Of a stretch of 64,000 nt of DNA, positions 1 to 9,413 are shown in pieces. The notes under the pieces were generated by a model, which ran no database searches, had not been told where the DNA came from, and worked only from the letters and a program-made list of their open reading frames with translations. Each line of letters starts with the position of its first letter. Position 1 is the stretch's first letter. This DNA is from Lysobacteraceae bacterium (GTDB lineage Bacteria > Pseudomonadota > Gammaproteobacteria > Xanthomonadales > Xanthomonadaceae): the NCBI GenBank assembly GCA_026005075.1, contig BPKJ01000003.1:62001-126000 (forward strand), given 5' to 3'. Position numbers and translations under genes: made by a program.

Positions 1-139
1 CCGCTGTCTCAGGATCGCCACGGGGTGTTGCGCAAGACCTACAGCTGGGGTAAGCTTGTCTCGCCCTCGGAGCCACGCGCGGCGCGCGACCCCGGGGGCA
101 GCAGGGCGCATTGTCTTGGTATCGTCACTCCGAAGGTTT
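1..139 (+). other. Possible 3' end of an upstream transcription unit
   Basis: No gene can be assigned here. One forward frame ends with a TAA at 51-53, and another stays open to about 276. Neither gives a recognisable peptide in so short a stretch. The intrinsic terminator immediately downstream implies that a forward-strand transcript from left of the window ends here. The rest of the gap, from 167 to 321, shows no convincing gene or promoter. Confidence 0.3.
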
Positions 140-166
140 CCCCGGGTCTCGCCCGGGGATTTTTTT
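140..166 (+). terminator. Intrinsic terminator
   Basis: A perfect 7-bp stem (CCCCGGG at 140-146, CCCGGGG at 152-158) with a 5-nt loop is followed by one A and seven T. This is a classic rho-independent terminator for a gene lying left of the window on the forward strand. Confidence 0.85.
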
Positions 167-321
167 GCTCGCACGCCGCCGGGCAGGACGCTGTTGCCGC
201 GGGGCTACAGGCCGCGGTCCTCGCGGACACGGGGAACTCGTTGCCGGATCCGGGCCCACCCGTAGCATTGCGGTGACATGGGTGATGGCATGATGGTGGC
301 CCACCCTCCGCCGGATGCATC

Positions 322-3300
322 ATGCCTGCCGCTCCCCTTCCCGGAGACGAAAGTGACCGCCTCGCAGCGCTGAGGGCACTGGAACTGCTGGATACCCCTC
401 CCGAGCCGGAGCTGGACGCCATCGCCCGTGCCGCGGCGGCGGTCTGCGATACCCCCGTGGCCCTGGTCAGCCTCGTCGATGCGGACCGGCAGTGGTTCAA
501 GGCCAACGTCGGCTTCGAGGGCATCGACGAGACGCCGCGGGAGTTCGCCTTCTGTGCCCATGCCATCCTCTCGGCCGAGCTGCTCGAGGTCAAGGATGCA
601 ACGCGTGATCCCCGGTTTGCCGACAACCCGCTGGTCCTCGGGCCACCACAGATCCGCTTCTATGCCGGGATGCCACTGACCCTGTCCACGGGCCATCGGA
701 TCGGCACCCTGTGCGTCATCGACCGTCGGGCCCGACGCCTTGCCCCGAGACAGCACCGGGCGCTCGCAGCCCTGGCACAGGCCGCGCGCTGCCTCCTCGA
801 AGGCCGTTCCCGTCAGCGTCAGGAAATCCGAGAACCGTTCCTGCACCTGATGAGGCTGAGCGATGTCGTGCGCTGCACCTCGCATGCGGTCATCGTCACC
901 GACGCGGGTGGTCGCACGATCTGGGTCAACGACGGCTTCACGGCCCTGACCGGCTATGCGCCCGAGGACATCCTTGGGCGCAAGCCTGGCGCTCTGCTGC
1001 AGTGTCCGGAGACCTCCGTCGAAGCAGTCGATGCCATCCGCGCGGCATTGCGACGCGGCGAGGGCTGTCGGCTGGACATCCTGAACAAGACGAAGGATGC
1101 ACGGAAGATCTGGCTCGATCTCGAGATCCAGCCGGTCCGCGACGCTTCCGGAGCGGTTTCGGGCTTCGTCGCGATCGAATCGGACATCACCGACCGCAAG
1201 GCGCAGGAGCTGACGCTGCGGCAGAGCGAGGCCATGCTGGCCAGCATCGGCGATCTGGCGCAGGTGGGGGGCTGGGTGCTGGAACTGGACGGGAGCGGGC
1301 CGATCTGGAGTGACGAGACCTGCCGGATCCACGGGGTTCCGCCGGGCTATCGACCTGGCCTGGACGAGGCCATCCAGTTCTACGCGCCGGAGGCACGGCC
1401 GGCCATCCAGGCGGCGGTCGAGCGTGGCATGCGCGAGGGCACCCCCTGGGATCTCGAGCTGCCTTTCGTCACCCGCGACGGTCGCTCGATCTGGGTGCGG
1501 GCGATGGGCCGCGTCGAGTTCGAGGACGGGCGACCTGTCCGGCTCTACGGTGCGTTCCAGGACATCACCCAGCGGCGTCGCGTCGAGGCCAAGCTGCGCG
1601 AGGAACACGAGCTGCTGCAGGTCACGCTGAGGTCCATTGCCGAGGCGGTGATCACCACCGATGCCCAAGGTCTGGTCACGTGGCTCAATCCGGTGGCCGA
1701 GCGCCTGACCGGATGGGCGGCCGCCAAGGCTTCTGGCAAGCCGGTTGCGGCGGTGCTCGCACTGGTCGACGAGGACTCGCGCAGGCCGCTTCCGGACCCG
1801 GTGGCCGAGGCGCTGAGCGTGTCCCGCGTGGTGCAGGTCGAGGGGCGCGCGGTGCTGGTGGGGCGGGGGGGAGACGAATGTGCGGTGGAGAGCTCTGCCG
1901 CACCGATCGTCGATGGCGACGGCAGCCTGCTGGGCGCGGTGCTCGTGCTCCGTGACGTCACCGAACAGCGCCGGTTCAACCGTGAGATGCGTTTTCGGGC
2001 GAGTCACGACGCACTCACAGGCCTGTTCAACCGTGTGGAACTGGAAGCAAGACTCGCGCGGGCGCTGGACGAGACGAGGGCCGGTGGTGTCACCCACACG
2101 CTGATGTACATCGACCTCGATCGGTTCAAGGTGGTGAACGACACCTGCGGTCACGCGGTGGGTGACCGGCTGCTGCAGCAGGTGGCCCAGCTGTTCTCCG
2201 GCATCGTGCGTTCGCGGGATTTCCTGGCGCGGATCGGCGGCGACGAGTTCGCGGCACTGCTCGAGCACTGCACGCCGGAGCAGGCGCGGCGTGTGGCGCA
2301 GCAGATCTGCGATCGCATGGAGGCGTACCGGTTCGAGCACGAGGGTCACCGCTTCCGGATCGGCGCCAGCATCGGCCTGGCACCGGTGGATGCGGAGCTT
2401 GCCTCGATGGAGGCGGTGATGCAGGCGGCGGACCTCGCCTGTCTGGCCGCGAAGGAGGCCGGCCGCAGCCGCGTGCACGTCTGGAGGAACAGTGATCCGG
2501 CACTTCTGGCGCGGCAGGGCGAGACCAGGTGGGCGGCGCGGCTGGAACGCGCCCTCGACGAGGATCGCTTCGTGCTGTTCGCGCAGCGGATCCAGCCGCT
2601 GGAGGACTTGTCGGCCGGCCTCCACGTCGAGATTCTTCTGCGGCTGGACGAAGGCGATGGCGAACTGCTCTCGCCGTCGGCCTTCCTTCCCGCGGCCGAA
2701 CGGTTCCATCTTGCTTCCCGCATCGACCGCTGGGTCCTTCGCAAGGTGCTTGCCGAGATGAGCACGGGCGGCGTGGCCGCACCGCTGGAGCTGGTCTCGG
2801 TCAATCTCTCCGGGCAGTCCGTGGGGGACCGCGCGTTCCATCGCGATGCGCTTGCCCTGCTGGAGCAGGCCGGGGAGGAGGTCTGCCGACGCCTGTGCCT
2901 GGAGATCACCGAGACTGCGGCGGTGACCAACATGGCCGACGCGAGCCGTTTCGTCGATCGGGTGCGCCGGCTCGGCGTGCGCGTGTCGCTCGATGACTTC
3001 GGCGCGGGCACGTCCTCGTTCGGTTACCTGAAATCGTTCCCGGTCGATTGCCTGAAGATCGACGGTCAGTTCATACGCGACCTGCTGCACGATCCGCTCG
3101 ACGAGGTGGCCGTACGCAGCTTCGTCGAGGCGGCCAGGGTGCTGGGGCTGGAGACGGTGGCCGAGTTCGTCGATCGTCCGGAGGTGCTGGACCGGGTGCG
3201 GTCGATGGGGGTGCGGCACGCCCAGGGCTTCCTGCTGCATCGCCCCCAGCCGCTCGCGCAATGCCTTGCTGCGCTGACCCGGACGGAACCTACCGGCGTG

Positions 3301-3327
3301 CCGCGCGGCGACACCGGGCCGGTCTGA
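322..3327 (+). CDS. GAF-PAS-PAS-PAS-GGDEF-EAL cyclic-di-GMP signalling protein
   Basis: This 1001-residue cytoplasmic sensor probably makes and/or degrades cyclic-di-GMP. The order is an N-terminal GAF domain (about 20-165), three PAS domains (about 175-290, 300-420 and 430-550), GGDEF (about 560-720) and EAL (about 735-990). The GGDEF motif (639-643) is intact, with an RxxD inhibitory site (RSRD) five residues before it. The EAL signature reads EIL at E770, a tolerated variant. The later catalytic stretch around DDFG (891-894) with its Lys, and the Glu of TVAEF, are present, so both activities look possible. No transmembrane segment or signal peptide is seen, so the ligand is probably cytoplasmic; several PAS domains suggest redox, gas or cofactor sensing. 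It stands alone, 61 bp before pgi. The ATG at 322 is the first start giving a full GAF domain. Confidence 0.93.
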   Translation: MPAAPLPGDESDRLAALRALELLDTPPEPELDAIARAAAAVCDTPVALVSLVDADRQWFKANVGFEGIDETPREFAFCAHAILSAELLEVKDATRDPRFADNPLVLGPPQIRFYAGMPLTLSTGHRIGTLCVIDRRARRLAPRQHRALAALAQAARCLLEGRSRQRQEIREPFLHLMRLSDVVRCTSHAVIVTDAGGRTIWVNDGFTALTGYAPEDILGRKPGALLQCPETSVEAVDAIRAALRRGEGCRLDILNKTKDARKIWLDLEIQPVRDASGAVSGFVAIESDITDRKAQELTLRQSEAMLASIGDLAQVGGWVLELDGSGPIWSDETCRIHGVPPGYRPGLDEAIQFYAPEARPAIQAAVERGMREGTPWDLELPFVTRDGRSIWVRAMGRVEFEDGRPVRLYGAFQDITQRRRVEAKLREEHELLQVTLRSIAEAVITTDAQGLVTWLNPVAERLTGWAAAKASGKPVAAVLALVDEDSRRPLPDPVAEALSVSRVVQVEGRAVLVGRGGDECAVESSAAPIVDGDGSLLGAVLVLRDVTEQRRFNREMRFRASHDALTGLFNRVELEARLARALDETRAGGVTHTLMYIDLDRFKVVNDTCGHAVGDRLLQQVAQLFSGIVRSRDFLARIGGDEFAALLEHCTPEQARRVAQQICDRMEAYRFEHEGHRFRIGASIGLAPVDAELASMEAVMQAADLACLAAKEAGRSRVHVWRNSDPALLARQGETRWAARLERALDEDRFVLFAQRIQPLEDLSAGLHVEILLRLDEGDGELLSPSAFLPAAERFHLASRIDRWVLRKVLAEMSTGGVAAPLELVSVNLSGQSVGDRAFHRDALALLEQAGEEVCRRLCLEITETAAVTNMADASRFVDRVRRLGVRVSLDDFGAGTSSFGYLKSFPVDCLKIDGQFIRDLLHDPLDEVAVRSFVEAARVLGLETVAEFVDRPEVLDRVRSMGVRHAQGFLLHRPQPLAQCLAALTRTEPTGVPRGDTGPV

Positions 3328-3388
3328 GGCCGCATGCGGCCGCGAGGCGGCCCGCTATACTCGCCAACCCCGTGGACGGTGGCTGAGC

Positions 3389-4906
3389 ATGGATTCGAGC
3401 TGGCTGGACGCCTTGGCTCCGCATGCCAAGCGGCTCGCGACGCAATCGCTGGCGACCTTGCTGGGCAGGGATCCTGCGCGGCTTCGGCGTGACGCCTTGC
3501 GGTGCGGGCCGCTGTACCTGAATCTTGCGCGCCAGCGGCTGGATGGCGAGGCCTGGTCGGACTTGCTTGGCATCGCGCGCAAGCTGCGCCTGCGCGAGCG
3601 CCTCGCGGCCCAGATCGAGGGCGAGCCGGTCAACGTGTCCGAGGCAAGGGCCGCCCTGCACACAGCCTTGCGCTCGGACCTCGGACGCTCGCCCCGGGCT
3701 CGGGAGGCGCATGCGCAGGCACGCGCCACGCTCGCCCGTGCCGAGGCCCTCGCAGCGCGCCTGCGCAGCCAGGGCATCACCGACGTGCTCCATGTCGGCA
3801 TCGGCGGTTCGGAGCTGGGGCCGAGGCTGGTCCTCGAGGCGCTGGGCGCGGCGCGCGGGCCGTGCGTCCATTTCCTCAGCGCCCCGGACGGGCACCGGCT
3901 GCAGGCCCTCCTGGCTCGCCTTGCGCCCGAGCGCACGGCGGTGGTGATTGTCTCGAAGAGCTTCGGCACCGCCGAGACCCTGCTCAACGCGCGCGAGGTC
4001 CGCGACTGGCTGGGTGGGAAGGGGCCCATGGTGGCGGTCACCGCCCGCCCAGATGCGGCCCGTGGTTTCGGGATCGAGGAGGATGCGATCCTGCCGATGT
4101 GGGACTGGGTCGGCGGAAGGTTTTCGCTGTGGTCCGCGGTGGGCTTTTCGGTGCTTCTGGCGCTTGGGGCGGATACCTTTGCCGAGCTTCTGGCCGGCGC
4201 GGCGGGGATGGACCGTCATGCCGTGGAGGCGGTCGAGGAAGAGAACCTCCCGCTGCGCCATGCGCTGAGCTGGGTCTGGAACCGCAACGCCCTGGGTCTT
4301 GCAAGCCTTGCCGTCCTTCCCTACGACCACCGCCTTGCCAGCCTGCCGGCCCATCTGCAGCAGCTGGTGATGGAAAGCCTCGGCAAGGCGGTGCTGGCCG
4401 ATGGCAGCGCCGCCGTCGCCATGGCCACGGCGCCGATCCTGTGGGGCGGCCCGGGCAATGACGGCCAGCACAGCTTCATGCAGGCCCTGCATCAGGGTAC
4501 CGATGCCGTTCCCGTCGAGTTCGTCGCGGTGGCAAGGCCCGACCATGCCCGGCAGGGGATGCACCGCATGCTGCTGGCCAGCCTGCTCGGTCAGTCCGAG
4601 GCACTGGCCAAGGGTGCCGAACACGAGGACCCCAGACGGGCGCATCCGGGAAACCGGCCGAGCAGCGTCCTGCTGCTCGATCGACTGGACGGCCGGAGCC
4701 TCGGCGCCCTGCTCGCCATGTACGAGCATTCGGTGGTGTTCCAGGCCATGCTCTGGGGCATCAACCCCTTCGATCAATGGGGGGTGGAACTCGGCAAGTC
4801 GATGGCACGGGATCTCCTTGCGGCACTGGAGGACCCGGGGCGCGCGGTGCCCGACCCGGTCAGCGCCGAGCTGGTCCGGGTGCTGCGGGCGGCGCTGGAG
4901 CCCTAG
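3389..4906 (+). CDS. pgi: Glucose-6-phosphate isomerase
   Basis: Interconverts glucose-6-phosphate and fructose-6-phosphate in the cytoplasm (glycolysis and gluconeogenesis). The 505-residue protein has the family landmarks: the N-terminal GIGGSELGPRL loop, SKSFGTAETLLNA (the SKTFTT-type phosphate-binding segment), DWVGGRFSLWSAVG, GNDGQHSFMQALHQGT, and the C-terminal MLWGINPFDQWGVELGK. The length is slightly below the 545-550 of the enterobacterial enzyme, as in other short bacterial versions. A TATACT hexamer at 3356-3361 could be a -10 element, but no good -35 element precedes it. Its 3' end overlaps the 3' end of the convergent queG by 47 bp. Confidence 0.96.
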   Translation: MDSSWLDALAPHAKRLATQSLATLLGRDPARLRRDALRCGPLYLNLARQRLDGEAWSDLLGIARKLRLRERLAAQIEGEPVNVSEARAALHTALRSDLGRSPRAREAHAQARATLARAEALAARLRSQGITDVLHVGIGGSELGPRLVLEALGAARGPCVHFLSAPDGHRLQALLARLAPERTAVVIVSKSFGTAETLLNAREVRDWLGGKGPMVAVTARPDAARGFGIEEDAILPMWDWVGGRFSLWSAVGFSVLLALGADTFAELLAGAAGMDRHAVEAVEEENLPLRHALSWVWNRNALGLASLAVLPYDHRLASLPAHLQQLVMESLGKAVLADGSAAVAMATAPILWGGPGNDGQHSFMQALHQGTDAVPVEFVAVARPDHARQGMHRMLLASLLGQSEALAKGAEHEDPRRAHPGNRPSSVLLLDRLDGRSLGALLAMYEHSVVFQAMLWGINPFDQWGVELGKSMARDLLAALEDPGRAVPDPVSAELVRVLRAALEP

Positions 4907-6005
4907 CTTCGGGCCGCGGGCGGGCCTTGCCGGCGGTGCCGCCGCGGTGCTGCGCAAGGGCCCATGCGACGTGTTCGCGCACCAGCGCCGAGGGGTGCTC
5001 GAGGCGGGCCTCGAGGGCAGCGACCACCGCGGCCGAGGTCGGCGCGTTGCCAAGGGCCACGGCGAGGTTGCGTTGCCAGCGTTCCCAGCCGATGCGGCGG
5101 ATCGCCATGCCTTCGGTGCGCGCAAGGAAGGTCGCCTCGTCCCAGGCGAACAGCTCCACCAATGAGGCGGCGTCCAGGCCGTGGCGCACCGCGAAATCGG
5201 CGATCCGGGTCGGACGGGCGAACTTGTTCCACGGACACACCAGCTGGCAGTCGTCGCAGCCGTAGATGCGGTTGCCGAGTGCCGGGCGCAGGGGTTCGGG
5301 GATGCTGCCCGGATGCTCGATGGTCAGGTAGCTGATGCAGCGGCGCGCGTCGAGCTGGAAGGGCGCGACGATGGCACCGGTCGGGCAGGCCGGGATGCAG
5401 CGCGTGCAGCGGCCGCAGTGGGTGGAGGAGGGTGGGTCGACCGGGAGCGGCAGGTCGGTGTAGATCTCGCCGAGGAAGAAGTACGAGCCGTGCCGCGGAT
5501 CGATCAGGTTGGTGTGCTTGCCGATCCAGCCGAGTCCGGCGTTGCGGGCCAGGGGCTTTTCCAGCACCGGGGCCGAATCGGTGAAGACGCGGTAGCCAAA
5601 CGGGCCGACCTTCCGGCCGAGCCAGTCACACAAGGCCTTGAGACGCTGGCGCAGCACCTTGTGGTAGTCCCGCCCCAGGGCATAGCGCGAGACGTAGGCC
5701 CGCTCCGGGTCGTGCAGTACCGCCCAGGGGTCGGCGGCCTCGCCCGGCCAGTAGTCCATCCGCGCACAGATCACCCGCAGGGTGCCGGGCACCAGTTCGG
5801 CCGGGCGCGCACGTCGGGTGCCATGGCGGGCCATGTAGTCCATCTCGCCGTGGCGCTGCCGCGCCAGCCACTCGAGCAGGCGCGCCTCGTCCTCGGCCAG
5901 CTCGATGCCGCTCACGCCCAGCGCATCGAAGCCGAGCTCCCGGGCCTTCGCGCGCAGCGCATCGACCAGGCCGGAATCGACACTCGCACCGGACGGCAGG
6001 GCCAC
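4860..6005 (-). CDS. queG: Epoxyqueuosine reductase
   Basis: Catalyses the last step of queuosine synthesis, reducing epoxyqueuosine to queuosine in tRNA with cobalamin and two [4Fe-4S] clusters. The sequence shows the QueG core, with cluster motifs CGRCTRCIPACP and CDDCQLVCPWN and a HEAT-like C-terminal part. The start is taken as GTG at 6005, giving 381 residues, close to the 379 of E. coli. The frame is open further upstream, but that extension is low-complexity and would run into nnr. The two starts lie only 17 bp apart on opposite strands. The last 15 or so residues are Ala/Pro/Arg-rich and read across the pgi stop. The queG-nnr-tsaE-amiB neighbourhood matches yjeS-yjeF-yjeE-amiB of E. 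coli, except that queG is inverted here. Confidence 0.93.
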   Translation of the reverse strand: MALPSGASVDSGLVDALRAKARELGFDALGVSGIELAEDEARLLEWLARQRHGEMDYMARHGTRRARPAELVPGTLRVICARMDYWPGEAADPWAVLHDPERAYVSRYALGRDYHKVLRQRLKALCDWLGRKVGPFGYRVFTDSAPVLEKPLARNAGLGWIGKHTNLIDPRHGSYFFLGEIYTDLPLPVDPPSSTHCGRCTRCIPACPTGAIVAPFQLDARRCISYLTIEHPGSIPEPLRPALGNRIYGCDDCQLVCPWNKFARPTRIADFAVRHGLDAASLVELFAWDEATFLARTEGMAIRRIGWERWQRNLAVALGNAPTSAAVVAALEARLEHPSALVREHVAWALAQHRGGTAGKARPRPEARAPAPPAAPGPARR

Positions 6006-6022
6006 TTGGGTAAGATCCGCGC

Positions 6023-7486
6023 ATGGACGAAGGGCTGCCACTTTACTCCACCGACGCGGTACGACGGCTCGACGCGGCGGCGATCGCGGCGGGTACCCCG
6101 GCGATGGAGCTGATGCGCCGTGCCGGCATGGCGGCGTGGCGGGCATTGCAGCGGCACTGGCCCTCGGCCCGGCGTCTGCTCGTGCTGTGCGGGCCCGGCA
6201 ACAACGGCGGCGACGGCTACGTGCTGGCAGCGCTGGCGGCGAGGCAGGGGCTCGAGGTGGAGGTGCTGGCGCTCGACGACACGCCGCCACGCAGCGCAGA
6301 AGCGCGCCAGGCACGGGCGGAATGGGATCGGCTCGGCGCGGTACGGGTCTGGGCGGAGGGCGCTGCACTGCCGGGTGCGGATGTCGTCGTCGATGCGCTG
6401 TACGGCGTGGGCCTGAGGCGCGGGCTCGCCGGGACCGCCGCCGCCCTGGTCGCGCAGCTGAACGGCAGCGCGCTGCCTGTGCTCGCGCTGGATGTGCCCT
6501 CCGGCATCGATGCCGACCGCGGCAGCGCCCCGGGGCCGGCGGTGCAGGCCACGGTCACGGTCAGCTTCGTGGGTCGCAAGATCGGCCTGTACACCGGCGC
6601 GGGACGTGCCCATGCCGGGCGGCGCGAGTTCGAGGATCTTGGGGTTGCGGCGGCGGTGGGGCTGGAGCCGGCGGCCAGGGTGCTGGTCCCGGAGCATTGC
6701 CTGCGCTGGCTGCCGCGACGCCGCGACGACGACCACAAGGGGCGGTTCGGGCACGTGCTGGTGATCGGCGGCGACCACGGCATGGGCGGAGCAGCGCGGC
6801 TTTGTGCCGAAGCCGCGGCCCGTTGTGGGGCGGGGCTGGTCTCGGTGTTCACCCGGCCCGCGCACTGCGCGGCCATGCTCGCGACCCGGCCGGAACTGAT
6901 GGCGATCGGGGTCGATGAGGGGGGCTGGCCCGCAGCGGCAGAGCGTGCCACCGTGCTGGCGGTCGGCCCTGGTCTTGGGCGCGCTGCGTGGGGAAGGAGC
7001 CTGCTCGCCCGGGCGCTGGCGCTGGGGCGGCCCTGTGTGCTCGATGCCGACGCCCTCGCCGGGCTGGCCGAGGCGGGTTCGCTCCCGGCCTCGACCGTGC
7101 TCACGCCCCACCCGGGGGAGGCTGCGCGCCTGCTCGGGCAGGAGGTGGCCGGGGTCCAGTCCGACCGTCCGGCCGCGGCCCGCGCACTGGCCCGGCGCTT
7201 TGGAAGCGTGGTCGTGCTCAAGGGCAACGGCAGCCTCGTCGCCGACCCGGACGGAGCCCTCTGGGTGGTCGATGCGGGCAATCCCGGCATGGCCAGCGGT
7301 GGCATGGGTGACGTGCTCTGCGGCGTCATCGCGGCGCTGCTGGCCCAGGGGCTCGAGGTACGGCAGGCGGCGGCACTGGGCACCCTGTGCCATGCCCTCG
7401 CCGGAGACCGTGCCGCCGGGACGGCGCCCCGGGGGCTGCTGGCCTCGGACCTGTTCGCCGAGCTGCGGGGGGTGCTGAACCCGTGA
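6023..7486 (+). CDS. nnr: Bifunctional NAD(P)H-hydrate epimerase/dehydratase
   Basis: Repairs NADH and NADPH hydrates: the N-terminal half (about 1-215) epimerises R to S forms and the C-terminal half (about 225-487) dehydrates S-NAD(P)HX using ADP or ATP. GPGNNGGDGYV marks the YjeF_N (epimerase) domain. LTPHPGEAARLLG and GNPGMASGGMGDVLCG mark the YjeF_C/ribokinase-like domain. The length (487) fits the fused bacterial enzyme. It starts 17 bp from the divergent queG start and overlaps tsaE by 4 bp, so nnr-tsaE are translationally coupled. Confidence 0.95.
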   Translation: MDEGLPLYSTDAVRRLDAAAIAAGTPAMELMRRAGMAAWRALQRHWPSARRLLVLCGPGNNGGDGYVLAALAARQGLEVEVLALDDTPPRSAEARQARAEWDRLGAVRVWAEGAALPGADVVVDALYGVGLRRGLAGTAAALVAQLNGSALPVLALDVPSGIDADRGSAPGPAVQATVTVSFVGRKIGLYTGAGRAHAGRREFEDLGVAAAVGLEPAARVLVPEHCLRWLPRRRDDDHKGRFGHVLVIGGDHGMGGAARLCAEAAARCGAGLVSVFTRPAHCAAMLATRPELMAIGVDEGGWPAAAERATVLAVGPGLGRAAWGRSLLARALALGRPCVLDADALAGLAEAGSLPASTVLTPHPGEAARLLGQEVAGVQSDRPAAARALARRFGSVVVLKGNGSLVADPDGALWVVDAGNPGMASGGMGDVLCGVIAALLAQGLEVRQAAALGTLCHALAGDRAAGTAPRGLLASDLFAELRGVLNP

Positions 7487-8007
7487 ACACCGCATGCCGC
7501 CTGCACGAGGTCGGGCTCGAGCTGCCCGATCCGGACGCGACCGAGCGGCTCGGGGCCGTGCTGGCCCATGCCCTGCCGGAGGGCCCTCCGGCCCTGGTGC
7601 TGGCGCTGGAGGGCGATCTGGGTGCCGGCAAGAGCTCTCTTGCCCGTGCGCTGCTCAGGACGCTGGGGGTGCAGGGTCCGATCCGCAGCCCGACCTACAC
7701 CCTGGTCGAACCCTACCCGACGGCACGCGGATCCTGCCTCCATCTCGATCTGTACCGGCTCGCCGACCCCGCGGAACTGGACGGGCTGGGTCTGGACGAG
7801 CACTACCCGGCCGACGCCCTGTGGCTGGTGGAGTGGCCGGACCGCGGCGGATCCTTGCTGCCGCCGCCGGATCTGGTGCTGGGTCTCGTCCATGCAGGGC
7901 CGGGGCGCCGTGCGCGGCTCTCCGCGCACAGCCCGCGGGGGGAACTGTGGTTGCGCGATGCCCGTTTGGACGAGTTGCGATGCAAAGGTGATTCAGCTTC
8001 GAGATAG
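7483..8007 (+). CDS. tsaE: tRNA threonylcarbamoyladenosine biosynthesis ATPase TsaE
   Basis: The P-loop ATPase partner of TsaB/TsaD in making t6A37 on ANN-decoding tRNAs. The 174-residue protein shows the Walker A motif GDLGAGKSS, the switch-like SPTYTLVEPY, HLDLYRL and LVEWPDR, all typical of TsaE. The start is taken as the GTG at 7483, which overlaps the nnr stop in a GTGA arrangement. An upstream in-frame start lies inside nnr and would add unrelated low-complexity sequence. amiB follows after about 60 bp. Confidence 0.93.
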   Translation: MNTACRLHEVGLELPDPDATERLGAVLAHALPEGPPALVLALEGDLGAGKSSLARALLRTLGVQGPIRSPTYTLVEPYPTARGSCLHLDLYRLADPAELDGLGLDEHYPADALWLVEWPDRGGSLLPPPDLVLGLVHAGPGRRARLSAHSPRGELWLRDARLDELRCKGDSASR

Positions 8008-8069
8008 CTGCTGCATGCCCATGAAGTAAACGGAAAAAGTGCTTGCAATGGCAGTGGGGCTGCGGTTCA

Positions 8070-9407
8070 ATGCCGGCCATGAACCGGGGAACGCTCCGCT
8101 GGCTGCTTGGGGCATGGGGCCTGTTGCTGGCAGGGCATGGTCTGGCTGCCGAGCTGCTGGGCCTGCGTCTGGCCGCGGAGGAGGGGCGCACCCGGGCGGT
8201 CCTCGATCTCTCTGCCGAACCCGACTACAAGCTGTTCGGGCTCGAGGCGCCGCACCGACTGGTGCTGGATTTCCGCGGCAGCCGGCTCGGCAAGGGGTTT
8301 GCCGCCGCCGCCGCCGGTGCCGGCCTCGTCCGTGGCGTGCGCACCGGGCGGCTGGGTGAAGGGGATCTCAGGGTGGTGTTCGATCTGCGCGACGCGGTCC
8401 GACCGGCCAGCTTCGTGCTGCCGGCCGGAGACGGGCACGGTCCGCGTCTGGTGGTGGATCTGCATCCGCTCAAGGCCCCCGCGAGGAGCGAGAAGACGCT
8501 GGCGACGGTGGTGCCCGACCGGCAGCGCAGGATCGTGGTCGCCATCGACGCGGGGCACGGTGGGCAGGACCCCGGGGCCATCGGCGGGCGCGGAACGCGC
8601 GAGAAGGACATCACCCTGGCGATGGCGCGGGAACTGGCCCGGCAGATCGATGCCGAGCCGGGTTTCCGCGCGGTGCTGGTCCGCGACCAGGACGTCTTCA
8701 TCCCGCTGCAGGAGCGCTACCGCAAGGCGCGCGCGGCGCAGGCGGACCTGTTCATTTCCGTGCACGCGGATGCGTTCCACAAGCCCACGCCTGCTGGCGC
8801 GTCGGTGTTCATGCTCTCGCAGCGCGGGGCCTCCAGCGAGGCCGCGCGCTGGCTGGCCAACAGCGAGAACGCGGCCGATCTGGTCGGTGGGGTCAAGCTG
8901 GACGACAAGGACAACACGCTCGCTGCGGTGCTTCTGGACCTTGCCCAGAGTGCGACGCTCAAGGCCTCGGGCGATGTCGCCAACAGCGTGCTGGCGAGCC
9001 TCAAGCGGGTCGGCAAGACCCACAAGCAGCACGTCGAGCGGGCCAACTTCGTGGTGCTGCGTTCGCCGGATGTGCCCTCGATCCTGGTCGAGACGGGCTT
9101 CATCAGCAATCCGGGTGACGAGAGCCGGCTGAACGATGGGCGCTACCGCAAGCGGCTGGCCGCGGCCATCGTCGATGGCGTGCGCGACTACTTCCATGCC
9201 CAGCCGCCGCCGGGCACCTGGCTGGCCCACCATGCCGCCCAGCGGCCGCGTGAGCACGTGGTCAGCCGTGGCGAGACCCTGAGCCAGATCGCGGCCAGGC
9301 ATGGGGTGTCCCTGTCCAGCCTGCGCTCGGCCAACCGCCTGCAGGGTGATCTGGTGCGCGTCGGCGAGCGGCTGCGGATTCCCGACGACGGCGCAGGCTC
9401 CGGCTGA
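8070..9407 (+). CDS. amiB: N-acetylmuramoyl-L-alanine amidase with AMIN and LysM domains
   Basis: A periplasmic cell-separation hydrolase that cleaves the amide between MurNAc and the stem peptide. An N-terminal signal peptide is followed by an AMIN domain (about 25-135), a zinc-dependent Amidase_3 domain (about 160-380) beginning VVAIDAGHGGQDPGAIG with the catalytic Glu in VETGFISNPGDE, and one LysM repeat at the C-terminus (about 395-440, VSRGETLSQIAARHG). The start could be the ATG at 8070 or at 8079; an upstream in-frame TTG at 8043 is less likely. In E. coli and many relatives mutL follows amiB. Here a convergent, unrelated gene does instead. Confidence 0.93.
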   Translation: MPAMNRGTLRWLLGAWGLLLAGHGLAAELLGLRLAAEEGRTRAVLDLSAEPDYKLFGLEAPHRLVLDFRGSRLGKGFAAAAAGAGLVRGVRTGRLGEGDLRVVFDLRDAVRPASFVLPAGDGHGPRLVVDLHPLKAPARSEKTLATVVPDRQRRIVVAIDAGHGGQDPGAIGGRGTREKDITLAMARELARQIDAEPGFRAVLVRDQDVFIPLQERYRKARAAQADLFISVHADAFHKPTPAGASVFMLSQRGASSEAARWLANSENAADLVGGVKLDDKDNTLAAVLLDLAQSATLKASGDVANSVLASLKRVGKTHKQHVERANFVVLRSPDVPSILVETGFISNPGDESRLNDGRYRKRLAAAIVDGVRDYFHAQPPPGTWLAHHAAQRPREHVVSRGETLSQIAARHGVSLSSLRSANRLQGDLVRVGERLRIPDDGAGSG

Positions 9408-9413
9408 GGCGCG

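Noticed and set aside
205..3261. Very long open frame of about 1000 codons on the reverse strand opposite the GGDEF-EAL gene
   Set aside because: It has no recognisable domain, is full of Arg, His and Gln as expected from an antisense high-GC frame, and lies opposite a clear multidomain gene. Similar antisense frames at 48669-51812 and 60373-63450 were dropped for the same reason.
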